The notes under the pieces: generated by a model
Seen by the model: the letters and a program-made list of their open reading frames with translations, nothing else
Database searches by the model: none
Told to the model about the DNA's origin: nothing
Assembly (NCBI GenBank): GCA_947471105.1
Contig: CANIYB010000056.1
Location: forward strand, 1 to 10,945
Direction: 5' to 3'
Source: Cytophagaceae bacterium
Lineage (GTDB): Bacteria > Bacteroidota > Bacteroidia > Cytophagales > Spirosomataceae
Length of the DNA stretch: 10,945 nt
Part shown: piece after piece, positions 1 through 6,274 of the stretch
Layout: every line of letters starts with the position of its first letter
Numbering within the stretch: position 1 is the first letter of the stretch
Position numbers and translations under genes: made by a program

Positions 1-1386
1 CATTATGATGCCCCAAAATCACTGGAAGGATATTACCAAGAAACGGGTCGTGCAGGAAGGGATGGTCTAGAGGGTACGTGTATTTTGTTTTACACCTACG
101 ATGATATTTTAAAATTAGACAAATTCAATAAGGACAAGGCGGTTTCTGAGAAAGAAAACGCCAAGTTATTGTTGACCGAAATGGTTTATTATGCCAATCT
201 AGGGGTTTGTAGAAGAAAACAGTTATTGGGTTATTTCGGAGAGTACATGGCTGATAATTGCGGGTTCTGCGATAATTGCATGCACCCCACACCTACCTAC
301 AAGGCTGAACAAGAGGTAACTTGGGTTTTAGAAGCTATCAAACAAACAGGAGAAAATTTCGAGGCAGAGCATATTGCCGATGTATTAGAAGGCAAAAGCA
401 ATCCATATATTACCAGCAATGAACAAGCCAAGCTTTCGGTTTTTGGCGTAGGGAAAGAAGTTTCTTGGAATAAAGTCGTGGAAGAAGAGGAGGATGAGGA
501 CGATGAAGATGAGGATGGAAATCCTAAAAAGCCGCAATTACGTAAAAGATCTGCGAAAGAGCCTAATCCAGAAAGTGTAAAATCGCCATGGATTTCGTTT
601 ATCAAACAAGTTTTGATTTATGGTTTGTTGGAGAAGGATATTGAAAATTATGGCATTTTAAAGATTACGGAGAAGGGCCATGCGTTTTTAAAAGACTCAC
701 ATCCTTTAACATTTTCTAGAGATCATGACTATGAAAAAGAGGCCATTGACTTAGAAAATGCGGAGGAAAGTTTAGCATTAGGTGCAAAGGCGTATGATGA
801 TGCTTTATTTGAGTTATTAAAGAACCTTCGAAAAAAGGTAGCCAAAGAGAAGAATTTGCCTCCTTATGTTATTTTCCAAGATCCATCTTTGGAGGAAATG
901 GCCACCACATATCCTACCACACAGGAAGAAATGGCTCAGATTAATGGAGTCGGGATGGGGAAAGTGGTGAAATTTGGAAAACAATTCCTTGATGCCATTA
1001 TTCGATATGTAGAAGAAAATGAAATAGAGACGGCAAAGGAAGTAGTCGTGAAATCGACCGTTAATAAATCGAAGATTAAAATACATATTATCCAGCAGGT
1101 TGATCGTAAAATTGATTTAGATATTATTGCGGAGCAAAAGGAAATCTCCATGGTGGATTTAATTCAAGAGATTGAAACCATTTGTTATTCAGGGACTAAA
1201 TTGAACTTAGATTATTTTATTAATCAAGTGATAGAGCCTGACAAGCAGGATGAGATTTTCGAATATTTTATGAGTGCAGATTCAGATAATATTGCCACAG
1301 CATTAGAAAACTGCAACATTGAGGATGTAAATGAGGAGGAGCTCCGATTAATGCGGATCAAGTTTTTAAGTGAATTAGCGAATTAG
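1..1386 (+). CDS. recQ: ATP-dependent DNA helicase RecQ, 5'-truncated by the window edge
   Basis: Superfamily 2 3'-5' DNA helicase acting in recombination and repair of stalled forks. The frame is open from base 1, so the first ~250 residues (most of the helicase core) lie upstream; 461 residues are visible. Residues 13-22 read QETGRAGRDG, helicase motif VI with its arginine fingers. The RecQ zinc-binding module follows, with Cys70, Cys87, Cys90 and Cys93 (CGFCDNC at the end). A winged-helix (RQC) region at about 100-240 is interrupted by an acidic tract at 161-172. An HRDC domain spans about 266-339 (LPPYVIFQD, INGVGMGKVVKFG). Residues ~340-461 form a helical C-terminal region (SGTKLNLDYFI) that I recall from Bacteroidota RecQ proteins. 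A TTG at base 85 is not the start, because conserved RecQ sequence lies before it in the same frame. The stop is 14 nt before purD. Identification is secure. Confidence 0.96.
   Translation, partial: HYDAPKSLEGYYQETGRAGRDGLEGTCILFYTYDDILKLDKFNKDKAVSEKENAKLLLTEMVYYANLGVCRRKQLLGYFGEYMADNCGFCDNCMHPTPTYKAEQEVTWVLEAIKQTGENFEAEHIADVLEGKSNPYITSNEQAKLSVFGVGKEVSWNKVVEEEEDEDDEDEDGNPKKPQLRKRSAKEPNPESVKSPWISFIKQVLIYGLLEKDIENYGILKITEKGHAFLKDSHPLTFSRDHDYEKEAIDLENAEESLALGAKAYDDALFELLKNLRKKVAKEKNLPPYVIFQDPSLEEMATTYPTTQEEMAQINGVGMGKVVKFGKQFLDAIIRYVEENEIETAKEVVVKSTVNKSKIKIHIIQQVDRKIDLDIIAEQKEISMVDLIQEIETICYSGTKLNLDYFINQVIEPDKQDEIFEYFMSADSDNIATALENCNIEDVNEEELRLMRIKFLSELAN
481..516 (+). other. Acidic low-complexity tract inside the RecQ winged-helix region
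   Basis: Twelve consecutive Glu/Asp codons (EEEEDEDDEDED), followed by a basic/proline stretch (NPKKPQLRKRSAKEP). The tract lies between the two halves of the winged-helix domain, which normally contacts DNA. GAx/GAy codons make it a purine-rich run on this strand, prone to length change by slippage. It probably forms a disordered surface loop. The spurious Ser-rich reading frame on the opposite strand here is an artefact of this run. Confidence 0.85.
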
Positions 1387-1400
1387 AACTATCATTAAGT

Positions 1401-2687
1401 ATGAATGTATTGATATTGGGATCGGGGGGACGTGAGCATGCTTTTGCATGGAAAATCTCTCAAAGTAATTTGTTGAGCCATTTATTTATTGCCCCCGGTA
1501 ATCCTGGAACTGCTAATTTGGGAACGAACTTAGCCGTAGGAGTTACTGATTTTGAGGGAATTGTCGCTGCTATACGTACACATCATATTGAGTTGGTCAT
1601 TGTAGGTCCGGAGGAACCATTAGTTCGGGGCATCCGAAATTTCATTGAATCCCAAGCAGACTTACAACACGTAGGAATTGTGGGACCGGGTTCAGATGGG
1701 GCGCAGTTGGAGGGAAGCAAGGATTTCTCGAAAAATTTTATGCACACTTACGGCATACCTACCGCCGCCTCTAAAACATTCACTAAAGAGACTATTCAAG
1801 ACGGATTACTTTATTTAGAAGAGCAAAGTTTACCTATTGTTTTAAAGGCGGATGGATTAGCTGCTGGGAAAGGGGTTATTATCGCCCAAAGTTTACAGGA
1901 GGCTAAAGATGCGCTGGAAGAAATGCTTTTGGAGTCCAAATTTGGCGCTGCATCTGAGAAAGTCGTTATTGAACAATTTTTAAGAGGTATCGAACTTTCT
2001 GTTTTTGTTTTAACTGATGGAGAGAATTATGTAGTTCTGCCAGAGGCAAAGGATTATAAGCGAATTGGAGATAATGATGAAGGCTTGAATACAGGTGGTA
2101 TGGGAGCTGTTTCCCCAGTTCCATTTGCCACGGCTAAATTTATGGAATTGGTCAAAACGAAAGTGATCGACCCAACCTTGCATGGACTTAATGCCGAAAA
2201 AATTAAATACCAAGGATTTATATTTATTGGCCTAATGAATCATGAAGGCGAACCTTATGTCATCGAGTACAATGCTCGGATGGGTGACCCTGAAACTGAG
2301 GTAGTATTACCAAGAATCGAATCTGATTTCCTATCTTTACTGATTGCTTCCTCAAATGGTACCTTGAGTGAACAAGTTTTACAAATTTCAAGTCAGTACG
2401 CAGTTACGACAATGGTCGTTGCTGGAGGATATCCCGAAAATTATAGGAAAGGGGTTGTCATTTCAAATTTAGAGAAAATAGAGGATGCCTTAATTGTCCA
2501 CGCGGGAACGCAGGAAAAAGGGGGTGAAATAGTGACGAGTGGAGGTCGAGTAATGGCCTTTACAGGTACCTCAAACACCTTAGAAAATGCCATTCAAAAG
2601 TCGCAAAAGGCGGCGATTACGGCGAAGTATGAGGGTAAAAATTTTAGACGAGATATCGGCTTAGATGTTCTTAGATTTAAGAATTAA
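1401..2687 (+). CDS. purD: Phosphoribosylamine--glycine ligase (GAR synthetase)
   Basis: Cytoplasmic ATP-grasp enzyme joining 5-phosphoribosylamine and glycine to form GAR, the second step of de novo purine synthesis. At 428 aa it matches the usual monofunctional bacterial length (about 420-430). Visible landmarks in order: GSGGREHAFAWK at residues 7-18, the N-domain phosphate loop; PGNPGT; VIVGPEEPLVRGI; the ATP-grasp strand VLKADGLAAGKGV with Lys149 and Lys157; the substrate loop DYKRIGDNDEGLNTGGMGA; and the metal/ATP site EYNARMGDPETEVV with Glu289 and Asn291, where RMGDPE is the family signature. The C-terminal domain carries GGYPENYRKG. The ATG at 1401 is 14 nt after the recQ stop and starts directly on the conserved glycine loop, so an earlier start is unlikely. 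No Shine-Dalgarno sequence or purine riboswitch precedes it. The gene is separate from the other pur genes here and is probably co-transcribed with recQ. Confidence 0.98.
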   Translation: MNVLILGSGGREHAFAWKISQSNLLSHLFIAPGNPGTANLGTNLAVGVTDFEGIVAAIRTHHIELVIVGPEEPLVRGIRNFIESQADLQHVGIVGPGSDGAQLEGSKDFSKNFMHTYGIPTAASKTFTKETIQDGLLYLEEQSLPIVLKADGLAAGKGVIIAQSLQEAKDALEEMLLESKFGAASEKVVIEQFLRGIELSVFVLTDGENYVVLPEAKDYKRIGDNDEGLNTGGMGAVSPVPFATAKFMELVKTKVIDPTLHGLNAEKIKYQGFIFIGLMNHEGEPYVIEYNARMGDPETEVVLPRIESDFLSLLIASSNGTLSEQVLQISSQYAVTTMVVAGGYPENYRKGVVISNLEKIEDALIVHAGTQEKGGEIVTSGGRVMAFTGTSNTLENAIQKSQKAAITAKYEGKNFRRDIGLDVLRFKN

Positions 2688-2709
2688 TAGCTGATTTACA
2701 TATAAAAAT

Positions 2710-4104
2710 ATGGGATGTAAGTCGTGCTCCACAGGATCATGTGGATCGAAAAAAGTTGAAGGAGAAGTTGTAGGCTGCCAAAGCAATGGAAGTTGTGGCA
2801 CGGGTGCCTGCAACAAAATGAATGTTTTTGATTGGCTATCTGATTTGGATGTCCCTCAATTTCAACGTTTTCAGATCGTAGAAGTAAAATTCAAAGGAGG
2901 AAGAAAGGAATACTTTAGAAATTCCACCGAACTTATTTTGCATACGGGAGATCCAGTGATGATCGAATCATCTACGGGCATTCACATGGGCGTAGTATCC
3001 TTGCAAGGGGAACTTGTTAGACTCCAATTGCTTAAAAAGTCAATCAAAGACGACGAAAACCTAAAAAATATTGTTCGAATTGCGAATGAAAAGGATTTAG
3101 AAAAGCATGAGCAGGCAATTGCTAGGGACTTACCTACGATGTACCGAGGCCGACAAATCATACAGGATTTGAAATTGAACATGAAACTTTCTGATGTTGA
3201 ATTTCAGTCTGATGGGACCAAGGCTGTATTTTATTATTCTTCGGATGACCGAGTTGACTTCAGGGAATTAATTAAATTATTGGCTACTGAATTTAAAATT
3301 CGGGTAGAAATGAAACAAATTTCTTTGCGCCAAGAGGCGGGAAGATTAGGGGGTATAGGAATTTGCGGAAGAGAATTATGTTGTTCTACGTGGCTGACCG
3401 ACTTTAAAAATGTGACAACGGCCGCGGCTCGTTATCAAAATTTATCCTTAAACCCTGTAAAACTAAGTGGACAATGTGGTCGTTTGAAATGTTGTTTAAA
3501 CTATGAGTTAGAGACTTATATGGATGCTTTAAAAGGCATTCCGACGATCGAAGGAAGGATAAAAACGAAAAAGGGAGAAGCTGTTTTGCAAAAAACAGAT
3601 ATTTTCAAAAGAATGATGTGGTTTGGAATTGTAGGGGAAGAGGCCATTTGGATTCCTGTTTCCTGTGACCGCGTTCAAGAAATTATCGATTTAAATAAGA
3701 AGGGCATAATCCCAGAGTCATTTGAAGACCTAAACCCAGATGCGCCGGTGATTGAAAAATTGAGTTTATCTCAGTTAAATTCAGATTTGGATCGGATGGA
3801 TAAAAAATACGGGGGTTCTAAACATAAAGGCGGATTTAAAAAAGGGCCGAATGAAAACCGGTTTAGAGATAATGATCCAAATAGACCAAGGCCAAATTTC
3901 CAACAAAGACCTAAGCCCAATAATCCAAATCAAAAAGGTCCTGATGCAATAAGCACCGGCGAAGGAACTCCAGTTCCCAATGGGCCGATTGGCGATAGTC
4001 AATCCCCGGAAAACAATGCCACTCCAAAGCCATTTAAGAAAAAGTTTAAAAAGAAATTTAAACCAAGACCACCAGGAAATGCGCCTGAAACTCCTCAAGT
4101 TTAG
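2710..4104 (+). CDS. ricT: RicT/PSP1-family Fe-S regulatory protein with extended N- and C-termini
   Basis: Homologue of Bacillus subtilis RicT (YaaT), a PSP1 C-terminal domain protein. In Bacillus, RicT works with RicA and RicF in an Fe-S/FAD complex that modulates RNase Y-dependent mRNA processing. Its partner in this organism is unknown, and no ricA or ricF homologue is visible here. The core at about residues 215-265 has two copies of a CX4CC motif: CGRELCC (Cys219, 224, 225) and CGRLKCC (Cys256, 261, 262), linked by QNLSLNPVKLSG. This matches the family closely. The N-terminus adds six more cysteines (Cys3, 6, 11, 23, 29, 34) in Gly/Ser-rich sequence before NVFDWLSDLDVP. Residues 368-464 are a Lys/Pro/Asn/Arg-rich tail, probably disordered and suited to binding nucleic acid. 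The ATG at 2710 has an A-rich leader and no Shine-Dalgarno. The last 26 nt overlap gldH. The family call is secure; the RNA-decay role is by homology only. Confidence 0.93.
   Translation: MGCKSCSTGSCGSKKVEGEVVGCQSNGSCGTGACNKMNVFDWLSDLDVPQFQRFQIVEVKFKGGRKEYFRNSTELILHTGDPVMIESSTGIHMGVVSLQGELVRLQLLKKSIKDDENLKNIVRIANEKDLEKHEQAIARDLPTMYRGRQIIQDLKLNMKLSDVEFQSDGTKAVFYYSSDDRVDFRELIKLLATEFKIRVEMKQISLRQEAGRLGGIGICGRELCCSTWLTDFKNVTTAAARYQNLSLNPVKLSGQCGRLKCCLNYELETYMDALKGIPTIEGRIKTKKGEAVLQKTDIFKRMMWFGIVGEEAIWIPVSCDRVQEIIDLNKKGIIPESFEDLNPDAPVIEKLSLSQLNSDLDRMDKKYGGSKHKGGFKKGPNENRFRDNDPNRPRPNFQQRPKPNNPNQKGPDAISTGEGTPVPNGPIGDSQSPENNATPKPFKKKFKKKFKPRPPGNAPETPQV
3811..4101 (+). other. Basic, Pro/Asn-rich disordered tail of RicT
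   Basis: Residues 368-464 of the RicT protein lack a recognisable fold. They are dominated by Lys, Arg, Pro, Asn and Gly. Near the end a four-residue unit repeats (Phe442, 446 and 450, each followed by lysines: FKKKFKKKFKPRPP). The short RicT proteins of Firmicutes lack a tail of this length. It may bind RNA or acidic partners, but that is inference from composition. Confidence 0.7.
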
Positions 4105-4597
4105 ATCTAAGCAAGTTAATTCCCACTTAAGTTTACCATGTAACATAGGCTTATTATTGGCATTTGTAATGCTTGGTTGTAGTGGAAATGAGCTTGTCAA
4201 CGAAAGGCAATCGATGGGTGAGGTGGGTTGGATACAAAAAAACAAATTCGAAGTCCCCTTTCAAATTACAGATACTTCTCAAGTATATGATATGCAAGTG
4301 GCTATCCGACAAACGAATACATATTCTTTCTATAATTTATATTTCATTTCTGAAATTTTGAATGAGGAAGGGAAAAGTTTTAAAAAAGCGGAGGCTGAGG
4401 CCATTTTTTATGATGCAAAATCAGGCAAACCCAAGGGTTCAGGATTAGGTGATATGTATAGTCATACTTATACCATTTTCAAAAATTTGAAGTTTCCTAA
4501 ATCAGGTGCCTATCGAATACGTTTACAGCAAAACATGAGAATGGATACCTTAGAAGGGATTGTGTCAGTGGGTGCCTCTTTAATAAAAAAGAAATAA
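4079..4597 (+). CDS. gldH: GldH-family gliding-motility lipoprotein
   Basis: Predicted lipoprotein of 172 aa. In Flavobacterium johnsoniae GldH is needed for gliding motility. GldH-like proteins also occur in non-gliding Bacteroidota, so the gene alone does not prove motility. The start at 4079 gives a basic n-region (MRLKLLKFRSKQ), a hydrophobic stretch IGLLLAFVML at 23-32 and a lipidation cysteine at Cys34 (VMLGC). Met rather than Leu at -3 makes the lipobox slightly atypical. The mature part contains family-like blocks: NTYSFYNLYFISEI, KPKGSGLGDMYSHTYTIFKN, FPKSGAYRIRLQQNMR and LEGIVSVGASL. The frame is open further upstream to an ATG at 3980, but that would put about 33 residues before the signal peptide and lie inside ricT, so 4079 is preferred. 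It overlaps ricT by 26 nt and ends 3 nt before the regulator gene, suggesting coupled translation. Confidence 0.88.
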   Translation: MRLKLLKFRSKQVNSHLSLPCNIGLLLAFVMLGCSGNELVNERQSMGEVGWIQKNKFEVPFQITDTSQVYDMQVAIRQTNTYSFYNLYFISEILNEEGKSFKKAEAEAIFYDAKSGKPKGSGLGDMYSHTYTIFKNLKFPKSGAYRIRLQQNMRMDTLEGIVSVGASLIKKK

Positions 4598-4600
4598 AGG

Positions 4601-5071
4601 ATGGCAAAATTAGATGAAATAGATAAACAAATACTTGCCTTTTTGCACGAAGATGCCTTTTTGTCTAATAAGGAAATGGCGAGTCGTTTGGGCATGAGTG
4701 CCACGCCCATCCATGAGCGAATTAAGCGAATGGAAAAAGATGGAGTAATTACTGGCTATAAGGCTATTATTAACCCCAATAAATTGGGTAAATCCCTGAC
4801 TGTATTCTGCGATATTTCATTAAAAGAACATGCAGCTGAATATTTAAATCAATTTGAAAAAGATGTCATGGAATTATTGGAGGTGCAAGAATGTTATTGC
4901 GTTTCTGGACAAAGCGATTTTTTGTTAAAAATAGTGGTGGCCGACATGGATGAATACCGTCATTTTATCCTGCATAAATTGGCCAGTTTAAAAAACATTG
5001 GAAATGCCCAAAGCCATTTTGTAATGAATCAAACGCAAAATGAACATATTTTGCCCTGGTTAACTAATTAA
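4601..5071 (+). CDS. Lrp/AsnC-family transcriptional regulator
   Basis: Small DNA-binding regulator of 156 aa, the usual size for the feast/famine family. Residues 1-60 are the winged helix-turn-helix: LDEIDKQILAFL opens the domain and MASRLGMSATPIHERIKRM supplies the helix-turn-helix with the recognition helix. A linker GVITGYKAIINPNKLG leads to the ligand-binding RAM domain (about 65-150), which carries the characteristic loop SGQSDFLLK at Gly103-Lys110. These proteins usually form octamers or related oligomers and respond to amino acids or similar small molecules; the ligand here cannot be read from sequence. The start ATG is 3 nt after the gldH stop, with AAAGG immediately before it, too close to be a standard Shine-Dalgarno. 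Targets are unknown. The divergence-free arrangement and the 84-nt gap downstream make the adjacent efflux genes a candidate target, but only by position. Confidence 0.95.
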   Translation: MAKLDEIDKQILAFLHEDAFLSNKEMASRLGMSATPIHERIKRMEKDGVITGYKAIINPNKLGKSLTVFCDISLKEHAAEYLNQFEKDVMELLEVQECYCVSGQSDFLLKIVVADMDEYRHFILHKLASLKNIGNAQSHFVMNQTQNEHILPWLTN

Positions 5072-5155
5072 AATAAAAATTGCCTACAATTGAGGATACA
5101 AGAATGTTCGAATTTCCTTATCTTAGAAAATTAATAAACCTTTGAATACGCATAC
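5072..5155 (+). promoter_or_regulatory. Intergenic gap likely to hold the promoter of the efflux block
   Basis: This is the only gap over 22 nt in the window. TACAATTG at 5085-5092 matches the Bacteroidota -7 element TAnnTTTG at 5 of its 6 defined positions and would leave a leader of roughly 55 nt. AACCTTTG at 5137-5144 also has one mismatch but would start transcription almost at the ATG. Neither has a clear TTTG -33 box at the expected spacing. An imperfect inverted repeat, AATTTC (5111-5116) and GAAAATT (5126-5132), could be an operator. No hairpin with a T-run is present, so there is no obvious terminator for the upstream genes. All of this is weak. Confidence 0.3.
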
Positions 5156-6268
5156 ATGAATAAGTTTACGAAAACAATCATCAGCTTAACAGCGATTATT
5201 TTAATCTTAGGATTAGCTTTTTATCCTAAAATCAAAAAGACTTTTTCCGCTTCAGAATCAAAAGATAACATGAAGGGTAAAGAAAAAGAAAAAGGTGGTC
5301 CAGGTGGTCCAGGTGGAAAAAGTGGAAAAACAGCTGTCATCGTAACTGTAGTCAAGTCAACTAAATTAGATGATATTTTAAGCTCTACAGGAAGTATATT
5401 GCCGAACGAAGAAGTCGAAATTCGCTCTGAAATAGCGGGAAGAATCATTTTACTGAACATCAAAGAAGGTGATAATATTCAAAAGGGCACAGTATTATTA
5501 AGAATTAACGATGACGAGTTACAAGCTAGATTAAAAAAATTAGGGTTTAATAAAAAGCTAGCTGAGGATAATGAAGGAAGGCAAAAAGTACTTTTACAGA
5601 AAGAAGCTATATCGCAAAGGGAATATGATATTGCTGTAAATTCTGTGAATACGATCTCTGCTGATATTGAAGATTTAAAATCACAAATTTTAAAAACAAC
5701 CTTAAAGGCCCCATTTGCAGGGAAAGTTGGCTTTAGGTATGTGAGTATGGGAAGTTATATTTCCCCGGCCACTAAGATTGCCACGTTAACTAATACGAAT
5801 CCTGCGAAAATAGAATTCTCTATTCCTGCTAAATATGCAACGGCAATTCGTCAAGGAAGTACGATAGAATTTACAACTGAAAATGAGCAAAAGACATTTA
5901 CAGGAAAAGTATATGCGATAGATCCTAAAATAGACCCACTAACACGTACTTTACAAATTAGAGCTTTATCGGCAAATCCAAGCAACTTGTTGGTTCCTGG
6001 AGCCTACGCTAAGGTTAATTTGATTTTAAAAAGCAAAGGGTCTGCCATACTAATACCTACTGAATCGGTTATTCCAGAGGCCAAAGGCAGTAAAGTTTTT
6101 CTTGTAAAAAATGGAAAATCAGTTCCTCAGAAAGTTGAGCTAGGGGCACGTGGTGAGCGTACCGTTGAGATCTTATCTGGCCTTTCCATTGGCGATACCT
6201 TAATCACAAATGGAATTATTCAAGTTAAACCAGATGGTGATGTTGAAATAAAAGAAGTGATTCAATAA
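5156..6268 (+). CDS. RND efflux periplasmic adaptor (membrane fusion protein)
   Basis: Adaptor of the HlyD/AcrA class, 370 aa, bridging an RND pump in the inner membrane to an outer-membrane channel. Residues 8-23 (ISLTAIILILGLAF) form one hydrophobic N-terminal segment. There is no lipobox cysteine, so it is anchored by a transmembrane helix or a cleaved signal peptide rather than by lipid. A Lys/Gly-rich linker at 36-58 follows. Domains in order: lipoyl half 1 at about 85-118 (EVEIRSEIAGRI, IKEGDNIQKGTVL), a short alpha-hairpin at about 120-180 (LLQKEAISQREYDIAV), lipoyl half 2 at about 183-212 (LKAPFAGKVGFR), the beta-barrel at about 213-290 (TLTNTNPAKIEFSIP, DPLTRTLQIRA), and a membrane-proximal domain to the end (GERTVEILSGLSIGDTLI). 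The ATG at 5156 lacks a Shine-Dalgarno. The pump gene lies one gene downstream; no TolC-type gene is in view. Substrate unknown. Confidence 0.95.
   Translation: MNKFTKTIISLTAIILILGLAFYPKIKKTFSASESKDNMKGKEKEKGGPGGPGGKSGKTAVIVTVVKSTKLDDILSSTGSILPNEEVEIRSEIAGRIILLNIKEGDNIQKGTVLLRINDDELQARLKKLGFNKKLAEDNEGRQKVLLQKEAISQREYDIAVNSVNTISADIEDLKSQILKTTLKAPFAGKVGFRYVSMGSYISPATKIATLTNTNPAKIEFSIPAKYATAIRQGSTIEFTTENEQKTFTGKVYAIDPKIDPLTRTLQIRALSANPSNLLVPGAYAKVNLILKSKGSAILIPTESVIPEAKGSKVFLVKNGKSVPQKVELGARGERTVEILSGLSIGDTLITNGIIQVKPDGDVEIKEVIQ
5294..5329 (+). repeat. Four degenerate 9-nt tandem repeats encoding a Gly-rich linker
   Basis: GGTGGTCCA occurs twice in succession (5294-5302, 5303-5311), followed by GGTGGAAAA (5312-5320) and AGTGGAAAA (5321-5329). 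In frame this encodes GGP GGP GGK SGK (residues 47-58) of the efflux adaptor, between the membrane anchor and the lipoyl domain. The unit length is a multiple of three, so copy-number change would lengthen or shorten the linker without a frameshift. Confidence 0.85.
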
Positions 6269-6274
6269 AATCTA

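Noticed and set aside
85..87. TTG codon as a start for the first gene
   Set aside because: RecQ motif VI and the residues after it are encoded in the same frame from base 1, so the gene simply enters from upstream.
297..605. Minus-strand reading frame with a long serine run
   Set aside because: It is the reverse complement of the acidic GAx codon tract in recQ, has no homology-like features and overlaps a secure gene.
1387..1400. Purine riboswitch or promoter before purD
   Set aside because: Only 14 nt separate recQ and purD, with no room for an aptamer and no promoter-like element.
3980..4078. Upstream in-frame extension of gldH to an ATG at 3980
   Set aside because: It would place about 33 basic residues before the signal peptide and read through the ricT tail in another frame; the lipobox fits the start at 4079.
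3781..4245. Minus-strand frame of 154 codons over the ricT end and gldH start
   Set aside because: Trp/Ile/Phe-rich composition is what the complement of a Pro/Asn/Lys-rich tail gives; it is antisense to two supported genes.
4173..4361. Short plus-strand frame of 62 codons within gldH
   Set aside because: It is an out-of-frame shadow of gldH with no start context or recognisable features.
5051..5084. Direct repeat TTGCC on either side of the regulator stop codon
   Set aside because: Five bases at a 29-nt distance is expected by chance in this composition.
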